A DNA stretch of 64,000 nucleotides, from NCBI GenBank assembly GCA_018806985.1, contig JADANN010000364.1, positions 4,643,001-4,707,000 on the forward strand. The letters are read 5' to 3'. The notes beneath the pieces are model-generated. The model searched no databases. It saw nothing but the letters and a program-made list of their open reading frames with translations, and was not told where the DNA came from. Below, piece after piece: positions 23,201-34,880 of this stretch. The stretch's first letter is position 1, and the number at the start of each line of letters is the position of its first letter. This DNA is from Angiostrongylus vasorum. Its lineage: Eukaryota; Nematoda; Chromadorea; Rhabditida; Metastrongylidae. Both the position numbers and the translations under genes were made by a program.

Positions 23201-25180
23201 ACATCGCCGTACTGCAAGGACCAGAAACAATCGTTTTCATGGTAGAGTCTCCATTCTAGAAGGTATATCCTTTCTGAACACGAATATTACAACACTGGAT
23301 GAAGAAACATGCGATCAAGCTGGAAACTAGAAACCACTCACATTGGCAGATCCATAGAATTGCAAAGCTCAATGTATTTTCATGTGAGAGCTGGATTTAA
23401 GTCTCCTCGGGCTACAATATGCCACGATCTCTTGTCAGCTTTGCATTAGCACAACAACTAACAAATTCTTCACGGTGGTCACTATGGTCTTGAAAATCAA
23501 AACGGTCGTCGGATGTGTACATGACACCATCCAAACGTGTCGTTTACGACAGTGGAAACGAATAGGGATGTTGGAAACAACAACAAAGTGGTGAATCTTT
23601 TGGGTACCATTAAATATTTGCTATTGAATAACTTGCTAGTATAAAAACAATGCGCAAAAAAAGTGGTGTTTGTGGGGAAGTGGAGAACACGATGGAGATA
23701 TCGTTCGTTATTATCCGTTGAATGACAACTATCGCACATTCAAGATATGAAAAACGAGCAACCGTGACAACGACACTTAGCAATCCTCACGACGATCCCA
23801 GAAATAACTATTGCTGATACCTCGTTAACGACTCAACCAGTGATCAACTAAATTGCCTAATATTTAGGACCTAATCTAACATTTCTTCCAACATATGTGA
23901 GCGGAATGTGAATGCCAACGAAGAAAGCAGTATAGCGAATGATGGCCACTGTTGTCCAGACCTCGATGATTTTCGGTCAATTGGTGAAAAACGCAAGAGC
24001 GACCACACAGAATGTATAAAGATCACCTTGGCGAATGAGTGACTCCTTAAGCACTTCGTGACTCGCCATGACGATCATCGGATGCGGAAGCCACACGGTG
24101 TAGATGGGCCCATAAAGAACATGCCACTGACTGAATGTCTTTGCCGGGTTACGCATGTTGATCTGAAAACTCCACACTGTCTCTGCTTATAGTGAACCCA
24201 CCAAAAGTTCCTAGTCTTCAAGAAGACCTACACTTTTTCACGTTGGTCACATTATCAATGAGTTGACTTTCGAAACATATGGAATTTCTTATAAGTTCAT
24301 TAGAATCGTTTGCACTTTTTTTTATTATTCCCTGTTCCATTCCCTCTATCCTACTTGTCTTTCTTCTTTGTTAAGTTTTTCAAAATGAGAAACCATACCG
24401 ATAGGGTGTTTCCAATCAGTGGCAAGGGTATCGGTCCAGGCGGAAGGCCACGTCTGCGCCAATAGAACTGGTGAAAAACGGCGATGATCAGAACAGTAAG
24501 TGCGAATGAGTACCTGACATAATGGAAATCACAATTGCGACTGAAAGTTCGTGTTGCTACGATATTCTTTCATGATGTGTACGTTTTTTTGCCACACTCC
24601 ATCTTTTGTTTTTCTCAGCACAAACGTTGCCCGGTCTTTTTTAAAAGGTCAACGCAGAGCTTCAGATGTAAGCATTCACACTAAGAAATCTTACAATCTC
24701 AACTTTTTCTAGAATTCGAAGTATTCGGTTCTTAGACAATCCCTATAAAGCTAGCATTTTTCTTCGTTGTATGGACCACTCAATGAAAGTACTGTAGCGA
24801 TAACTGTGCTTCAGGGTTATTTTTGGCACCGACTTTTGGAAATGACTGTATAGCTTGATTTAAGTGGGATGAGATAAGGAAGACAGCAAGCTGCTCTTTG
24901 AGTTTGCACTTGTGTTATGCTTTAAACTGATGGACAATCAACAGTAGGATGATCCACGTCTCTAGTAAGAAGTCTGTAAGAATGTTTATGCTTTCAATAC
25001 TGCTGTACGCACACTGAGCTACGCTGGAAAGACAGTGACTCGAATTTTGAAGATGAATAACTGTGTAGAGGAAGCGAACCACTTCAACACTCACCTGATC
25101 ATCAGAACAAACGAAATGGTGGCGAACACACAAAGTGGAACGATTTCATTCCGTTTCATATCCTTCTTTGATGTTGTCAT
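11283..25180 (-). CDS. Cytochrome P450, 13 exons (CYP2-clan type)
   Basis: The gene encodes a membrane-bound haem monooxygenase. Exons (start to end on minus): 25180-25095, 24513-24399, 24162-24027, 19765-19630, 19572-19476, 19410-19278, 19217-19114, 18374-18255, 17749-17599, 17487-17372, 17185-17060, 11734-11583, 11383-11283. All phases agree, giving about 523 residues. In order: an N-terminal membrane helix, [24 protein letters not shown]-helix WEQIR, I-helix [10 protein letters not shown], ExxR (EVQR), the PERF region and the haem loop [11 protein letters not shown] with its Cys ligand. The haem loop and proline hinge fit nematode CYP2-clan enzymes; subfamily and substrate cannot be told. 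Exon 6 carries one extra base. Intron 11 is 5.3 kb and intron 3 is 4.3 kb, both with mobile DNA. Confidence 0.88.
11735..17059. other. Large intron 11 of the P450 gene
   Basis: Apart from an RTE-2 fragment at 15205-15690 no repeat could be named. Small open frames (for example 12271-12483, 13607-13882 and 14478-14750 on plus) lack splice-flanked or family features and are not called as genes. Confidence 0.5.
15205..15690 (+). pseudogene. RTE-2 reverse transcriptase fragment
   Basis: Plus-strand frames give [18 protein letters not shown], then [19 protein letters not shown], then [18 protein letters not shown]. These are the RT blocks NYRPICLLSV...KLF, RTLDE.QP.EQAGFR and KAFDSVE. Several frameshifts and stops are present. 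The sequence is closer to the second RTE lineage than to the copies at 6.6 and 36.5 kb. It sits antisense to the P450 gene. Confidence 0.65.
18820..18860 (+). repeat. Isolated PLE-end motif (hammerhead-like)
   Basis: CTGAAGAAGGCGATTACGCC followed by AAAACG matches the short hairpin motif at the ends of the PLE copies elsewhere in this window. It lies in P450 intron 7 and may mark a PLE scrap. No other PLE sequence could be confirmed beside it. Confidence 0.35.
19278..19410 (-). CDS. P450 exon 6 with single-base frameshift
   Basis: From the acceptor at 19411 the frame reads [20 protein letters not shown]...FRMFKN and then leaves the P450 pattern. Dropping one A from the AAAAA run at about 19308-19312 restores TLIDAVLSD, ending exactly at a GTAAGT donor (19277) in phase 0. 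That is the phase the next exon needs. So either the copy carries a one-base insertion (a new null allele) or the assembly has a homopolymer error. Intron 5, just before, is only 65 bases and its acceptor is weak (ATCAAG). Confidence 0.75.
19937..20340 (-). mobile_element. SINE3 copy
   Basis: The right end carries the tRNA-like head (CTGCTGGTTCGATCCCACTC on minus, a clear B-box). Then comes the core with CCGGGGTCGCGAAATTGGTG, then a long body, ending in an AT-rich tail at the left. The same body occurs at 45352-45727 and 52737-53117. It lies between the P450 exon at 19630-19765 and exon 3, inside intron 3. Confidence 0.75.
20640..21230 (+). pseudogene. RTE fragment (RT C-terminal half)
   Basis: The frame opens with [14 protein letters not shown], matching FAPELSRRKRAA of RTE copy 2. 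It follows that copy through degraded equivalents of the DSTVLPxLTYASETW and RRQIxQR parts, and on to [11 protein letters not shown], comparable to LEEKYDALRV. It belongs to the same RTE lineage as the 6.6 and 36.5 kb copies but in the opposite orientation, and is heavily decayed. Confidence 0.6.
21231..24026. other. Remainder of P450 intron 3
   Basis: No further exon, RNA gene or named repeat was recognised. A 94-codon plus-strand frame at 21960-22244 has no recognisable feature. Confidence 0.4.
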
Positions 25181-25502
25181 TCTGCAAGCAACCATAGCTT
25201 TCTGTTCTTTTTTTGCAACTACTCACTCAAAACACAGGCGACAACAACTTTACAATTTACTTCTGGAGGTGTATTTCTACAAGAACCTGTTTTTCCATAA
25301 AGAAAACGCGTGACAGGATAGGTGCCCACTGCTATTCACAAACCGGGCATAATAAATGCGCAAAATTCAAGAGAAAAGGAACCAAAAGCAGGACATTCAA
25401 TCGGGGAACGTCACCTGCCTTTAATGACGAGAACGAGAACTTTGGAGCAGAAGGAGTTGTTTAAAACGGAACTAATATACACAGTGATATATCATCTCTT
25501 CC
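25181..25502. other. 5' flank of the P450 gene
   Basis: This is the likely promoter and leader region on the minus strand. The P450 ATG at 25180-25178 follows GCTTGCAGA, which could be a trans-splice acceptor (CAG) just ahead of the start codon. No other element is assignable. Confidence 0.3.
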
Positions 25503-25679
25503 ATGTTTTTCACCCTATTGTTGTTTAGTATGACGAATGAAAGACCAACCGAATCCACATCTCGGTCAGTAAGCCTTTTCATTTTTCACTTTACAGTGGC
25601 GACACTCCTAAGACGATCAACAAAGAACGTGAAAATTGATTGTAGTACCGGCAAGCGTAAAATCGCTAGAACCTATCAG
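25503..25679 (+). CDS. Candidate exon, unknown protein
   Basis: Open from ATG 25503 and ending at a strong donor CAG|GTGAGT (25679|25680). The N-terminus is hydrophobic (MFFTLLLF), followed by Thr/Ser-rich and basic segments (KNVKIDCSTGKRKIARTYQ). It would be transcribed divergently from the P450. A following exon could start after CTCACTTCAG near 26130, but the join is unproved. No family recognised. Confidence 0.25.
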
Positions 25680-26940
25680 GTGAGTATAGGAACCAAAAAG
25701 TGCAGGATGTACCAATACGGAGACTACCGAGTTTTGAAGTTTTGTAACTTCACCTATCCTACCTATACTATTCCAATCACAGAAGTGCTGAAATCATTTG
25801 TTACTAGCAACATAATAATGTTTTTCGTATATAGCTCTGGAATTATGTCATAGTGGTGAGGCAGTTGCACGTTCTCCTAGTTCGTTTCAATGTATGATTG
25901 TCTGTTTAGATAGCGCCAAAGATTTGTCCAAAGGTGAACAAAAAAAGTACGATGTGTTGTTATAAACTTCAGAGCAGGTGTTGCAACTTAAGAGGTATCG
26001 AATAGTCTACAAACCCTAACCATTGCTTCTACTCTGTTTTCGCATGTTTACCATGGAACCGCTATGTCTTGAAAACTTCTCACTACACCCTTCATGACGA
26101 AGAAACTGCTCCTTACATCTCCTCTCACTTCAGTTGCGACAACCGAATATTAAACAGCGAATGACAGTAGCAGTGCTGATGTTCCCCATATCCACACTCG
26201 ACTACCTATAAGGACTTATGCTTGTCAGTACCGTCTTGATATTTCAAGCAATCTGCAGCTGTTATAAAAAAAAGACAAACTATAGTAAGTCAGCTATCTC
26301 CGTTATCTAGACTGAGGTTCGCTTAACCAGTCTTTCAGTAGTGGAATTGAAGTACTCGTTGCTGCGACAGTTTATGCGTATGGAGAGAAAGTTTAAATCC
26401 TGTGAAAAAGTGCAAACGAAATAACTTTCGAAAAAAAGTCTTCCTTGCGTAGAATCGTAAAAAAAAATAAATCAAGTGGAATGCGTACAATTAGAGTTTC
26501 TATAGGGGGTTAAACAGTGTATAACTCCACAAATTGAAGCCCTTAGCTGCTCAAAAAATTTATCCACTGTGAAATATTGCGTTCATTGTAGGTTTTAGAT
26601 CGAAACTGTTCCACCGATGAGAAACTTCGAGTGTGGAACGTGAGTGAGATCAACACGACCAAAGGAGAAATGTGGAAAAGAAGATGCCAGCCCGGGAATG
26701 AAATGATTTGTATGGAAGAATAATTTGTGGCTACAGTAGCCTTCATTCGATATCTGCGAAGCGCACACGCGGTTCACTTTTTCCGACGAGTGCGTAAAGT
26801 CTCCGAAGAGTAATTTCTCAACAGAACACGAAGAACACAAATCAAAATTAGAAGGTAAGTTGAAAAAAAATTTAGGCAGTTCTTACGAAGGAAAGAAAGA
26901 TGATTTGTTCATTTTCGACCCTGCCTTATTTTTTCAGTGA
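25680..26940. other. No supported feature
   Basis: Contains possible splice signals (for example GTAAGT at 26854) but no coding segment that can be defended. Confidence 0.3.
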
Positions 26941-27137
26941 ATTTTCGACGCACTGAATTCACTTTGAATATTGCAATTAGTCGAAATGTTTACTTGCCCG
27001 AATTGCGATTATTTCACTCATTCATCATTTCTTTATTTCTTCAGCGATTAAAGAAACAAGTATATGATGATGGAGTTATTGTTAACTGGGAATTTGAAGG
27101 TGCTGATAGGATCGAGACTTCAACAAAGATGATTTAA
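26941..27137 (+). CDS. Candidate terminal exon, unknown protein
   Basis: It follows a strong acceptor (TTATTTTTTCAG) and stays open to TAA at 27135-27137. A second acceptor (TTATTTCTTCAG) ends at 27045. The last 30 residues, LKKQVYDDGVIVNWEFEGAD and on to STKMI, look protein-like. No partner exon upstream could be fixed and no family is recognised. Confidence 0.25.
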
Positions 27138-29292
27138 GAGAATTCAGATATACTAAGAAAAGTTCCTGACAAGCTTTACTAACTTAATAGCACTTAAGGA
27201 CTTAATAGCAGCAGGTTCAAAACAACAGTGATGATACGACGGTACTTGAGTTCCAATAGCTTCAAATGTTTAAATAGTTAGAGAACGAACTTCCGAACGA
27301 AAATCTGAACACAAGGCACGACTAAAATAGCAACACAACGACTTAGAACACAAGTACTTCGTCGTACTCCAGTGCGACTTTCAGTTGACCTTGTCCTTGA
27401 CAACGAAGTGCTTCATTTTCCATAAGCCAATTTGATTGTCAGATAACTGTTTGAAGAAAAAACCATACGCGCACCACGCGGTATTCACCGTTGGCTAGTA
27501 AGAACGTCAGCCTCAGCGCAAAAAAAAACTAGTATTGCGTTCTTTGGGAGGCGCTCATGTTCTTTGGCAAAGAGGAAGTCCACCACCGAACAGTAGAGAA
27601 TCAAAGAGCGCTTGACTAGTAGTTTTCAAATACTACTAATGAAATCGAATAATACGACAATCATTTTGCCTCGCTGAATTGTTTATTGCAAAGCATTGTA
27701 TCCTCAGAGATAATTAGTTTTTCACTTCGTTGTGTCACACAACAACAAAGGGAAACTGCAAAACATCTCCATGAGGTAGAAAACGTCGACCGGCGGTTGC
27801 AGGCTGGGTTTCGAATCGAACACTAATCGAAGGCTTTGAGTGATTGAGATAGAAGTTGAATCACTTGAGATGAAGAAGTAGGCAGGTCGATGAACACCAC
27901 AGAGGTTTGGAACCTTTCGATGCCAGAACCAATAACGAATGAACTACGATAATGCAAAGGACCTAGAAATGTGTAAACAACATAAAAAAGTGTGAATCGG
28001 ACACGGTATGCAATCCTTCAAACAATGCTGTCATGTCGTGCCACGCATCATGTAGACGACCTCAGAAGGTGTGATGTCTCTTCGTAGCACTAAACATCTC
28101 TTCAGAGAACAAACGCAGTTTGGAAAAGGGCTAATAATTTAGCGAATTCAACATTACGGAATAAAGTAACTTACTTGGGACAAAAAAAATTTGAACTTGA
28201 ACAATTTTTTAAGGACGAATAACGCTTTGATTGACACCAACGCCCTTTTGTCAGAGAGACAGACAGTGGTCAGCAGAAACAACGGCTATACCACTTCACA
28301 GAGAACATCAGCCAGCTAAGAGGATTCAGACATTTACTTCTCGTCGGACTGCGGCGCAATCATGAAGCATCTCTCGTTCTCCTTCTCATCGACTACCTAC
28401 GTAGTATGTTGATCAACAGTGATTTTTTTTCCGTTGCTCCAGTTCTTAGTGGATTTTTGGAAATCGCCGGACAATATCATCGCTCCTCGAATATTTCTTC
28501 GAAGTTGGCTGAGCTTAACCACCTTGCGAGTTTAGCGCAATTAATATGGGCTTTGTCGCCGAAGTGGAGTGGTGTCAATTAAGAGGCTTTTTCCCAAAGA
28601 TCAAAGTCTCTGCTTTCCCCATGTCTCCTTCGTGATCGCTTCTAGATTTGCCAAAACACGGAAGAAAAGCTGACAATGTTATATACTTCTTTAAACTACT
28701 GACTTTATAAAATCAGAAAAGATCTGTGGGCTTTCAGTGAAATTATTTGTAAACTCCTCCCAATTTCTATCTTTGCGATCCCTCCTACCATCCCTTACAG
28801 CTAAAGGTGCACTTCATGAAGATTCTCGTGTCAGGATACATCTATTTGAGGATTCACCTCAAGTCACGCAAGTCTTACCGTGATCGTGACGGCTAGCGTG
28901 GAATGATCGGACTGTATAGGAGCAGGAAAATAGCACACGATGTTTGTAGCACATCCGGTCCGTGTACCTTCATCTAATTTGAGTTGTGTCCATCTGACTA
29001 ACCAAAGCGTTTATTTCTTGATGCGTTTTCAAAATTTCTAAAAAATTACCATATACGATTTGACAGAATGAACAAAGCGAATTTCTCACCATCTCGCATA
29101 ACAACTGTCGATACTTGTGACCACATGTGGAGAATTCGAGAAATGCGTTCACTCTTACATGTAAATACGTTTACTTGTTTGTTGGTCGACCGCATGGCAC
29201 ACTGCCGATCGCAATCAATCGTGTTCAGTATAGACCAACACTGACTATGCATCAGTACAAAGAACGGAACACTGTCAAAGAACAGCACGAAA
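27138..29292. other. No supported gene or named repeat
   Basis: AT-rich DNA with only short frames. At 27800-27820 there is a B-box-like GGGTTTCGAATCG on plus, but without a matching A-box or copy elsewhere. Confidence 0.35.
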
Positions 29293-29650
29293 TCAATGTG
29301 GAAAAGTCTGCTTGTAGATGTCGAATAACTGTTTGAGAACGTCGCTCGGCAGCTGGTTAATGATCCTTCGCATCCGCATCTCGACCTGCTTCTCGTTCTC
29401 CATTTGCTTTGCTTCCAGAAGTTCGACTACCTGAACGAATCAGAATTTCTTCTAACCGTTGCAGTTTGCTTAACTCGAACTCAGTTTCTAATGAATTTTT
29501 CACTGATGAGATGTCGTAAGGAGATTTCCGACCTTCTTTGCAAAAATCTCCATATATAAATGCTCGTACTCACAGCTTCTCGAGTCCGCTCGTCTTCTAC
29601 GTTCATTAAAAACTCTTCCAGGCCATGAATATCCGACTCCTCAAGAAGTT
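29293..29650 (-). CDS. 3' end of a small helical protein gene, partial
   Basis: Two exons. The first, 29650-29574, follows TTTTTTGCAG and ends GCT|GTGAGT. The second, 29430-29293, follows CGTTCAG and ends in TGA. Together they read LLEESDIHGLEEFLMNVEDE then VVELLEAKQMENEKQVEMRM then IINQLPSDVLKQLFDIYK. The sequence is charged and helical, with a final QLP.. segment reminiscent of the end of secreted SXP/RAL-2 (DUF148) proteins. That resemblance is weak. The 5' exons were not identified; the signal-peptide exon at 43034-43091 on the same strand is far away and its link is speculative. Confidence 0.45.
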
Positions 29651-30778
29651 CTGCAAAAAACAGATGCATTGAAAAAATATTTTTTTCTACACGTGCTCTT
29701 CATCCGTTTACAACTGTGCGCGTCCATTTATCAACTATTTTTTGAAAATGGTCTGAGCACTAAGGGAATTTTATAGCTCTTACAGTTCTTCCCGAAAAAG
29801 AAAGACACCAACATATCACTAATCGATAAGTTCGTTGAGAAGAAGGGTCATAGTTTCTCATGTCATCGCAGGTCCGACGGTAGGAACGCTACGTCATGTT
29901 TGAAAACATGCTATTACAGTTCTCGTGAAATGACTATATCGATCGGTTGAAGTAGTAGGGCGTGAAACTCGTCCAGTATTTATATAGTTTACAGTTTACT
30001 TCTTTCCAATGATTTACGACAGTATTAGGATTGGACAAGTTTCGAATTGCGATTTATAGTGGACGACTTCCTTTCACTAAAAACTGCCGAAGTAGAGTAT
30101 TTCGACTGTTCAGGTGTCCAGCTAAGAAAGCACGCCATGCCTGGGTCAGGAGAACTACTCGTAGTCTACCTTTTCGCCAGAAAGAAAAAGTGAAAAAAGA
30201 GGGTTACACCAAAAACATGGTGCTCTTAGTGTCTCACAAACGAGCCAAACCCCACTAAGAAGCTCGGGTGCGCGCTTATGATGAATGTAGCGCCTTGGTG
30301 CTTGCAGTTACCGGATTTCTTCTTTGCTTGTTTGAACAGTTATTACAAAAACTGGAAATCCTGTACAAAAACATAGGTTGTGAAGCTCGAGTTGCAAAAA
30401 GTGTGGATGCACGTGAAGTAATCACGTCGTAGGTGTCCGATGTTGTTCCAAAGACCTACACTGCGAAAAACAGACCGTTGAAGCGCATTTTGCAAGCCCA
30501 TGTCAAACTCCGATGTATAGCTAACCAATGACATCTAGCTTAGTGCGCCTTCAGTAACAACGGTTTCCGTGTTAGTCTGCGTAAACATTAAGCAAAGAAT
30601 CCCTATGCTTCTTGAGATTAACTAGCTCCTCACAATAGGTGTTTTGCTAAACAAAAAATGTGCACAGGACGGCTTTCCTCAAACCATGTCTTATACCCCG
30701 TGAGTATCGATTCAATATAAAACGTGCTGTTAAAAAAAACCTCTGTGTAGCATAAGAAACTGACAGGAAAACAATTCA
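29651..30778. other. Intergenic or intronic, nothing assigned
   Basis: Only shadows and short frames were seen. Upstream exons of the 29293-29650 gene could lie here but none is convincing. Confidence 0.3.
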
Positions 30779-31014
30779 AAGGATAAAGGATAAAGTTCTC
30801 GGCGTGTACGGATGCGCCATACATTAGACTTCATTAAGCATGACAGTGATTTACGCTGACCTACTGATGTATCGAGGCAGTGCTGCCACTCTCCCAGGCA
30901 GGTGTGGCACCAATTTGCCGACTCCTTAGGGACGGAGAGCATGGTGAGCCTGGGGCACGAGATCGAACGCATGTGTATTGCAGGGCAGCTCTAACCACTG
31001 CGCTACATGCGCCT
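30779..31014 (-). mobile_element. SINE2 copy
   Basis: Tail with two GGATAAAGG units at the left and the tRNA-like head at the right (GCGCATGTAGCGCAGTGGTT on minus, then GATCTC near the B-box). Slightly diverged body. Confidence 0.75.
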
Positions 31015-31465
31015 CTAGTGCCACGGCAAGCGCCTTAGGAAAGAAGGTAATGTATTGAAAATAATGCACATCATTCAGTTTCCCCCGAGGACATATGTGT
31101 TAAAGTCAATTACAAATGGCACGAGCAGTTGTTTTGTCTATGAAAGACATTATTTCCTCCATATCTACACGGTATGATACACTGTTATGAAATTAAAAAA
31201 CTAAGTGAGTAGAACAGGTTTAGAGACGCGTATCAAGATGCTTAGGAAACACTGTTCGAATTGTGCGAGCACCCAAAAACACTTCCACTGACCGTTGCGT
31301 TCTGCTGTAAACCCGTCACTGATTTCCTGCTTGGAACAACTCAAGCAGGTGAGCGCCACGTATATAGGGATTGTGACGAAAAAAATCCACTAAATTACAG
31401 TTACCACAAATGAAAAAAAGATGCGCTACTCCAATGACTTTTTTGTCATATCTCTTCATCCACTA

Positions 31466-31514
31466 CCCATTATCCATTATCCATTATCCATTATCCATTA
31501 TCCATTATCCATTA
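31466..31514 (+). repeat. 7-bp tandem repeat (TATCCAT)n
   Basis: About six to seven copies of a 7-base unit, followed by CCTTTTTGTCCTTTATCC. The unit and the CTTTATCC after it resemble the 3' end of SINE2 read on plus (GCTTTATCCTTCATCC), so it may have grown from a SINE tail. Confidence 0.85.
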
Positions 31515-31659
31515 CCCTTTTTGTCCTTTATCCTTTTATTCCCTCCCAGGCACTTCTCATCCACTCAGTAGCTTTGATCTTATTCTATGGCATGACGTAA
31601 ATGACATGAGTTCGAAAAACACTGCACTATCGAGAAGCACAACAGACGGTTGAGTATAC

Positions 31660-31763
31660 CTTTGAATGGTTGTAATATGATGTACTCGTGCATCTATTCC
31701 TAGCTTTCGAGCAAAACAAAAAGCGATCTGCACAACTTTGCTGCAGTCTGCATCGCCCTTCAC
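31660..31763 (-). CDS. Candidate internal exon, unknown protein
   Basis: Acceptor CCTAG ends at 31764 and a GTATAC donor is at 31659. It codes VKGDADCSKVVQIAFCFARK and continues to HHITTIQ. It ends in phase 2. It could belong upstream of the 29293-29650 exons, but phases do not join directly. No family recognised. Confidence 0.25.
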
Positions 31764-32107
31764 CTAGGAAACGCGAAGAGAGCAGTTGAAGTGGTGAAAA
31801 AAAAGCAATCTTTGCTGAATGAGTAGCAAAACAGTCGCTTTGAACATATACGTCCATTACTCTTCGAAGTTTTGTTATTTGGCTTTTTCCAGACCATAAC
31901 GATAATGGCAGCGTCCATGCATCACACAACTGTTCCTTTCTGATCCTTCAACAAGTCTATCTCGATCCTCTGGGTGAAAGGTAGATATAAGCAGAGTGCA
32001 CCCTAACTTATCAATTTTCCGTGAAAAAAGCTCAGGATTTGGACATTTATCTAATATTCTTGCTCAACACTTGGCCATTAGATGATATCTGAATAATTTG
32101 TCTCAAC

Positions 32108-32490
32108 CGTTGTGGATGTTTCCAACGATTTAGCCCCTCATCGTGGGTCGGAAGTGTTCTTGGGTGTCGGGCTTCAATGTTCTGCGAGGGTTTCACCAGC
32201 CTAGCAGAGCCTCACAGGCCGAGTAAGAGTTCCACACTTCCATCTGGAAAGCCAGTTAAAAGTAAACTAATAACAGGAATCACCACCGTTCCGGTATCAA
32301 ACTACTCGCGTGGTGGCAAATCTCCCTCTTATCCACAAAGGCTACCTTGAGTGGTTCAGCCTGAGGAAGCCTTCGGCTAGGCTGACCTCGGGACTCCAGA
32401 GAGCCACAGTGGTTGAGCCAGCAACTCTCCGGAGAATGGAAATTATGCTGAGGTTCGCACAACAACTGAATACGAGCCATCCAAGTATCT
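32108..32490 (+). mobile_element. Family-4 non-autonomous repeat, copy 1
   Basis: Similar along its length to 47337-47730, for example CCTCATCGTGGGTCGG, GGCAAATCTCCCTCT, CTCGGGACTCCAG and GAAATTATGCTGAGG. It ends CCATCCAAGTATC, which matches the 3' end of the RTE-2 element at 47178. Most likely a short derivative mobilised by RTE-2. Open frames in it are not genes. Confidence 0.7.
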
Positions 32491-33068
32491 AGCAGTATTG
32501 CTGTGGAAAGCCTTAGACTTAGGGTCACCCTAGCATAGCTACAGTGGAAATAACAGTGAATTCACTATGATGAACAAATGAATGTTCGCTAGCTACTGTG
32601 GAACAACCCGTCGACTGCCAGTGATGCATCATGCCGCACACCTGGTCGTAAAATCAGCGACATCTGTCAGAAACGATCGTCTGAATGTCGCGAAACCGTC
32701 TCGCCTTTTGATGAACGGCCATTTCTGTTCACGATCTCACCCATCTATCATTCTCGTCATTGGCAGAAATCAGCGGACGGATATTTCTATACGTGAATAG
32801 GTTTCTAATTTCCGGCCTTTCAATAAACAGCAGCAAATGACGCCATGATGGAGCCATGGTTTAGCGGGAAAAAGGCTTTGTTTTTTGGATGGAAATAGAC
32901 CATGAAAAGTTTTCATCTAAAGCATCTAGGAAGAGGTCGTGATAAGATTTTGCAACCATTACATATATATTTTGTTAGGTCAGCAGTTGTATGTGAACTT
33001 CGCATAACGTCTTCCTTTCGATTATATTTGTCTCACCTTCTACAAGGTGAATGAATCTTAAAAAAAAT

Positions 33069-33343
33069 GAGGACAAAGATCTCAGCGTTGATCAATCCCT
33101 AAGGGATGCGCCATGCATTCGACTTCATTAAGGATCGTTTGGAGGTGATTGAATACATATCTGGCCTTTACAATGACTCGCGGTGTCCTACCGATGTATC
33201 GAACCAGTTCCGCTATCCTCCCAGATAAGTCTGATATCAACTTGCCCACCCCGGAGGGTTGGAAGACTTGGTGGGCCATGGACATGGGGGATTGATTCTA
33301 CGTGTGCGTTGCAGGACGCCTCTGACCACTGCGCCAGAAGCTC
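33069..33343 (-). mobile_element. SINE2 copy
   Basis: Tail at the left (ACAAAGATCTCAGCGTTGAT on plus), shared core in the middle and a tRNA-like head at the right ending GGCGCAGTGGTCAGAGGCGT on minus. Confidence 0.75.
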
Positions 33344-34188
33344 ATTAGAGGGTACAAAGTCAAGCAGGACTTGGCGTTTTGCTCTGTTTAGTAAAATTGG
33401 TTTTGCGCATGGAAATCTTTAGCGTGAATACTCCAGCTTTTGAAACCGCATATCAAACCCAGCGAAAAGCTGAATGGCAAGAAGATGGTGGCCAAAAGCT
33501 TATGAGAACTATGATAGTGACCACTAGAGAAGGATATATGTATAGCCGTTTCAAAAGTTAAAATGACCGCTGATTGAGTAATGAGATGAGTCAGATGAAC
33601 TCTGCCCATACAGTCCAATAATTTCTTTTCTGAAAATCTAATTCAACAAATATAATAAAAAGTACACGTGTTACAAACCAGCGAATAGAATCGACCTAGG
33701 CTAAAAAATGGAATGACTCACTCCCTAAAGAACGGAACTCTTCCCACGGTTCCCCTGCCTATGATATGAAGGAAACGAAAAAAAGTGGTTGACAGGTATG
33801 TGAAAAAACGCATAAATAAACAGAAAGTGAAATGTAAAAATGATCGCTTCTTAAAAGCCATTGTAGTGAAGGACATATGAATGATAATAATGACGTTTCA
33901 GACTGTCATGGTTATTGTTTATAATAATAATATTACTATTTAATCAAATAGTAATAGACCGGCATGCGTTTTACCAAGTTCCTTCACACAAGTCTTAGTA
34001 ACTAGCTTGTGACATCTAGTCAAGCTTGCGTTTTATAGGCAATGGCAATCGGCGGGGGGATCAGCAAGGACGAAGATCAACATTGCTTCGACAAGTCTAA
34101 CTCAAACGTACACCGAGTCAGAAGGAAAGACATAGTTCAGTAAGATTTCTTTGACTAGTCGGAGCAAGAGGAATTACAGAAACGGTGA
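33344..34188. other. No supported feature
   Basis: AT-rich, with short frames on both strands that look like chance. Confidence 0.35.
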
Positions 34189-34511
34189 GTGGGTTTGTTG
34201 TCATTGCGACGAAGAAGCTTCCGTCGCCATGCCAGTATTTACAAACAATCTCCATTCACCTTGGCGGTCACACAGTTCACTATGACTCCACTTTTTCCGT
34301 CCGTTTTCGCCTCGGACACATTTTTTCTGGAGCTCTCTATTCCCACGGCTAGAAGGCCTCGCATGACTGACCGTTTGGAACGACTCCAATAACGTTCATC
34401 GTCCAAGACGAATATGAAAAAAGGATTATGGTCGAATAGTGATGAATTGCCGTTGAACGGATATGGCGGCGATTCGAAAAAAGACTGAAACCGTTGCCAA
34501 TAATATAATAT

Positions 34512-34880
34512 ATGCTCACTGCATCTGAGCGTTCTCTTGCTACGCAAGAGTTCGAAGAAACACGTAAAGATGTTCTCGGCCTGATGTCTTTGCAACAATC
34601 GAAGAAAAGAAACGTCGAATATCTCTGCACCACTTCTGTTCGTACAGCAGTCACACTCTCCGATTTTTCTACTGACACACAACTTATGAGTTCTGCAGAA
34701 ATCAACAATTCTTTCTTCAAAATGTTTTTTTTCACTTTTAGCGACAAGGCTCGTTTTTGGAAGCCCAGCACCTATGAACAAACTGGAATTCTTTTAGCAG
34801 GAAGCGATAGTGTTCACCAACATATCGGTGAAGTGACTCCCAGAACCGACTTTTTTATCAACCTCTACATCGATGACTAA
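34512..34880 (+). other. Unassigned open frame, 122 codons
   Basis: Plus-strand frame opposite a 180-codon minus-strand frame (34239-34781). The plus frame contains a perfect splice acceptor (TTTTCACTTTTAG) at about 34729-34741. The sequence after it, DKARFWKPSTYEQTGILLAG, looks protein-like, so a plus-strand exon from 34742 is possible. No family is recognised for either strand and I call neither a gene. Confidence 0.2.

Noticed and set aside
30031..30258. Basic 75-codon plus frame
   Set aside because: Composition only; no motif, signal peptide or splice context.
32280..32528. 82-codon minus frame
   Set aside because: Lies within the Family-4 repeat, and its twin at 47 kb does not keep the frame.
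34239..34781. 180-codon minus frame, the longest in the window
   Set aside because: It overlaps equally open frames on both strands and shows no family features. A plus-strand exon after the acceptor at about 34741 is at least as likely.
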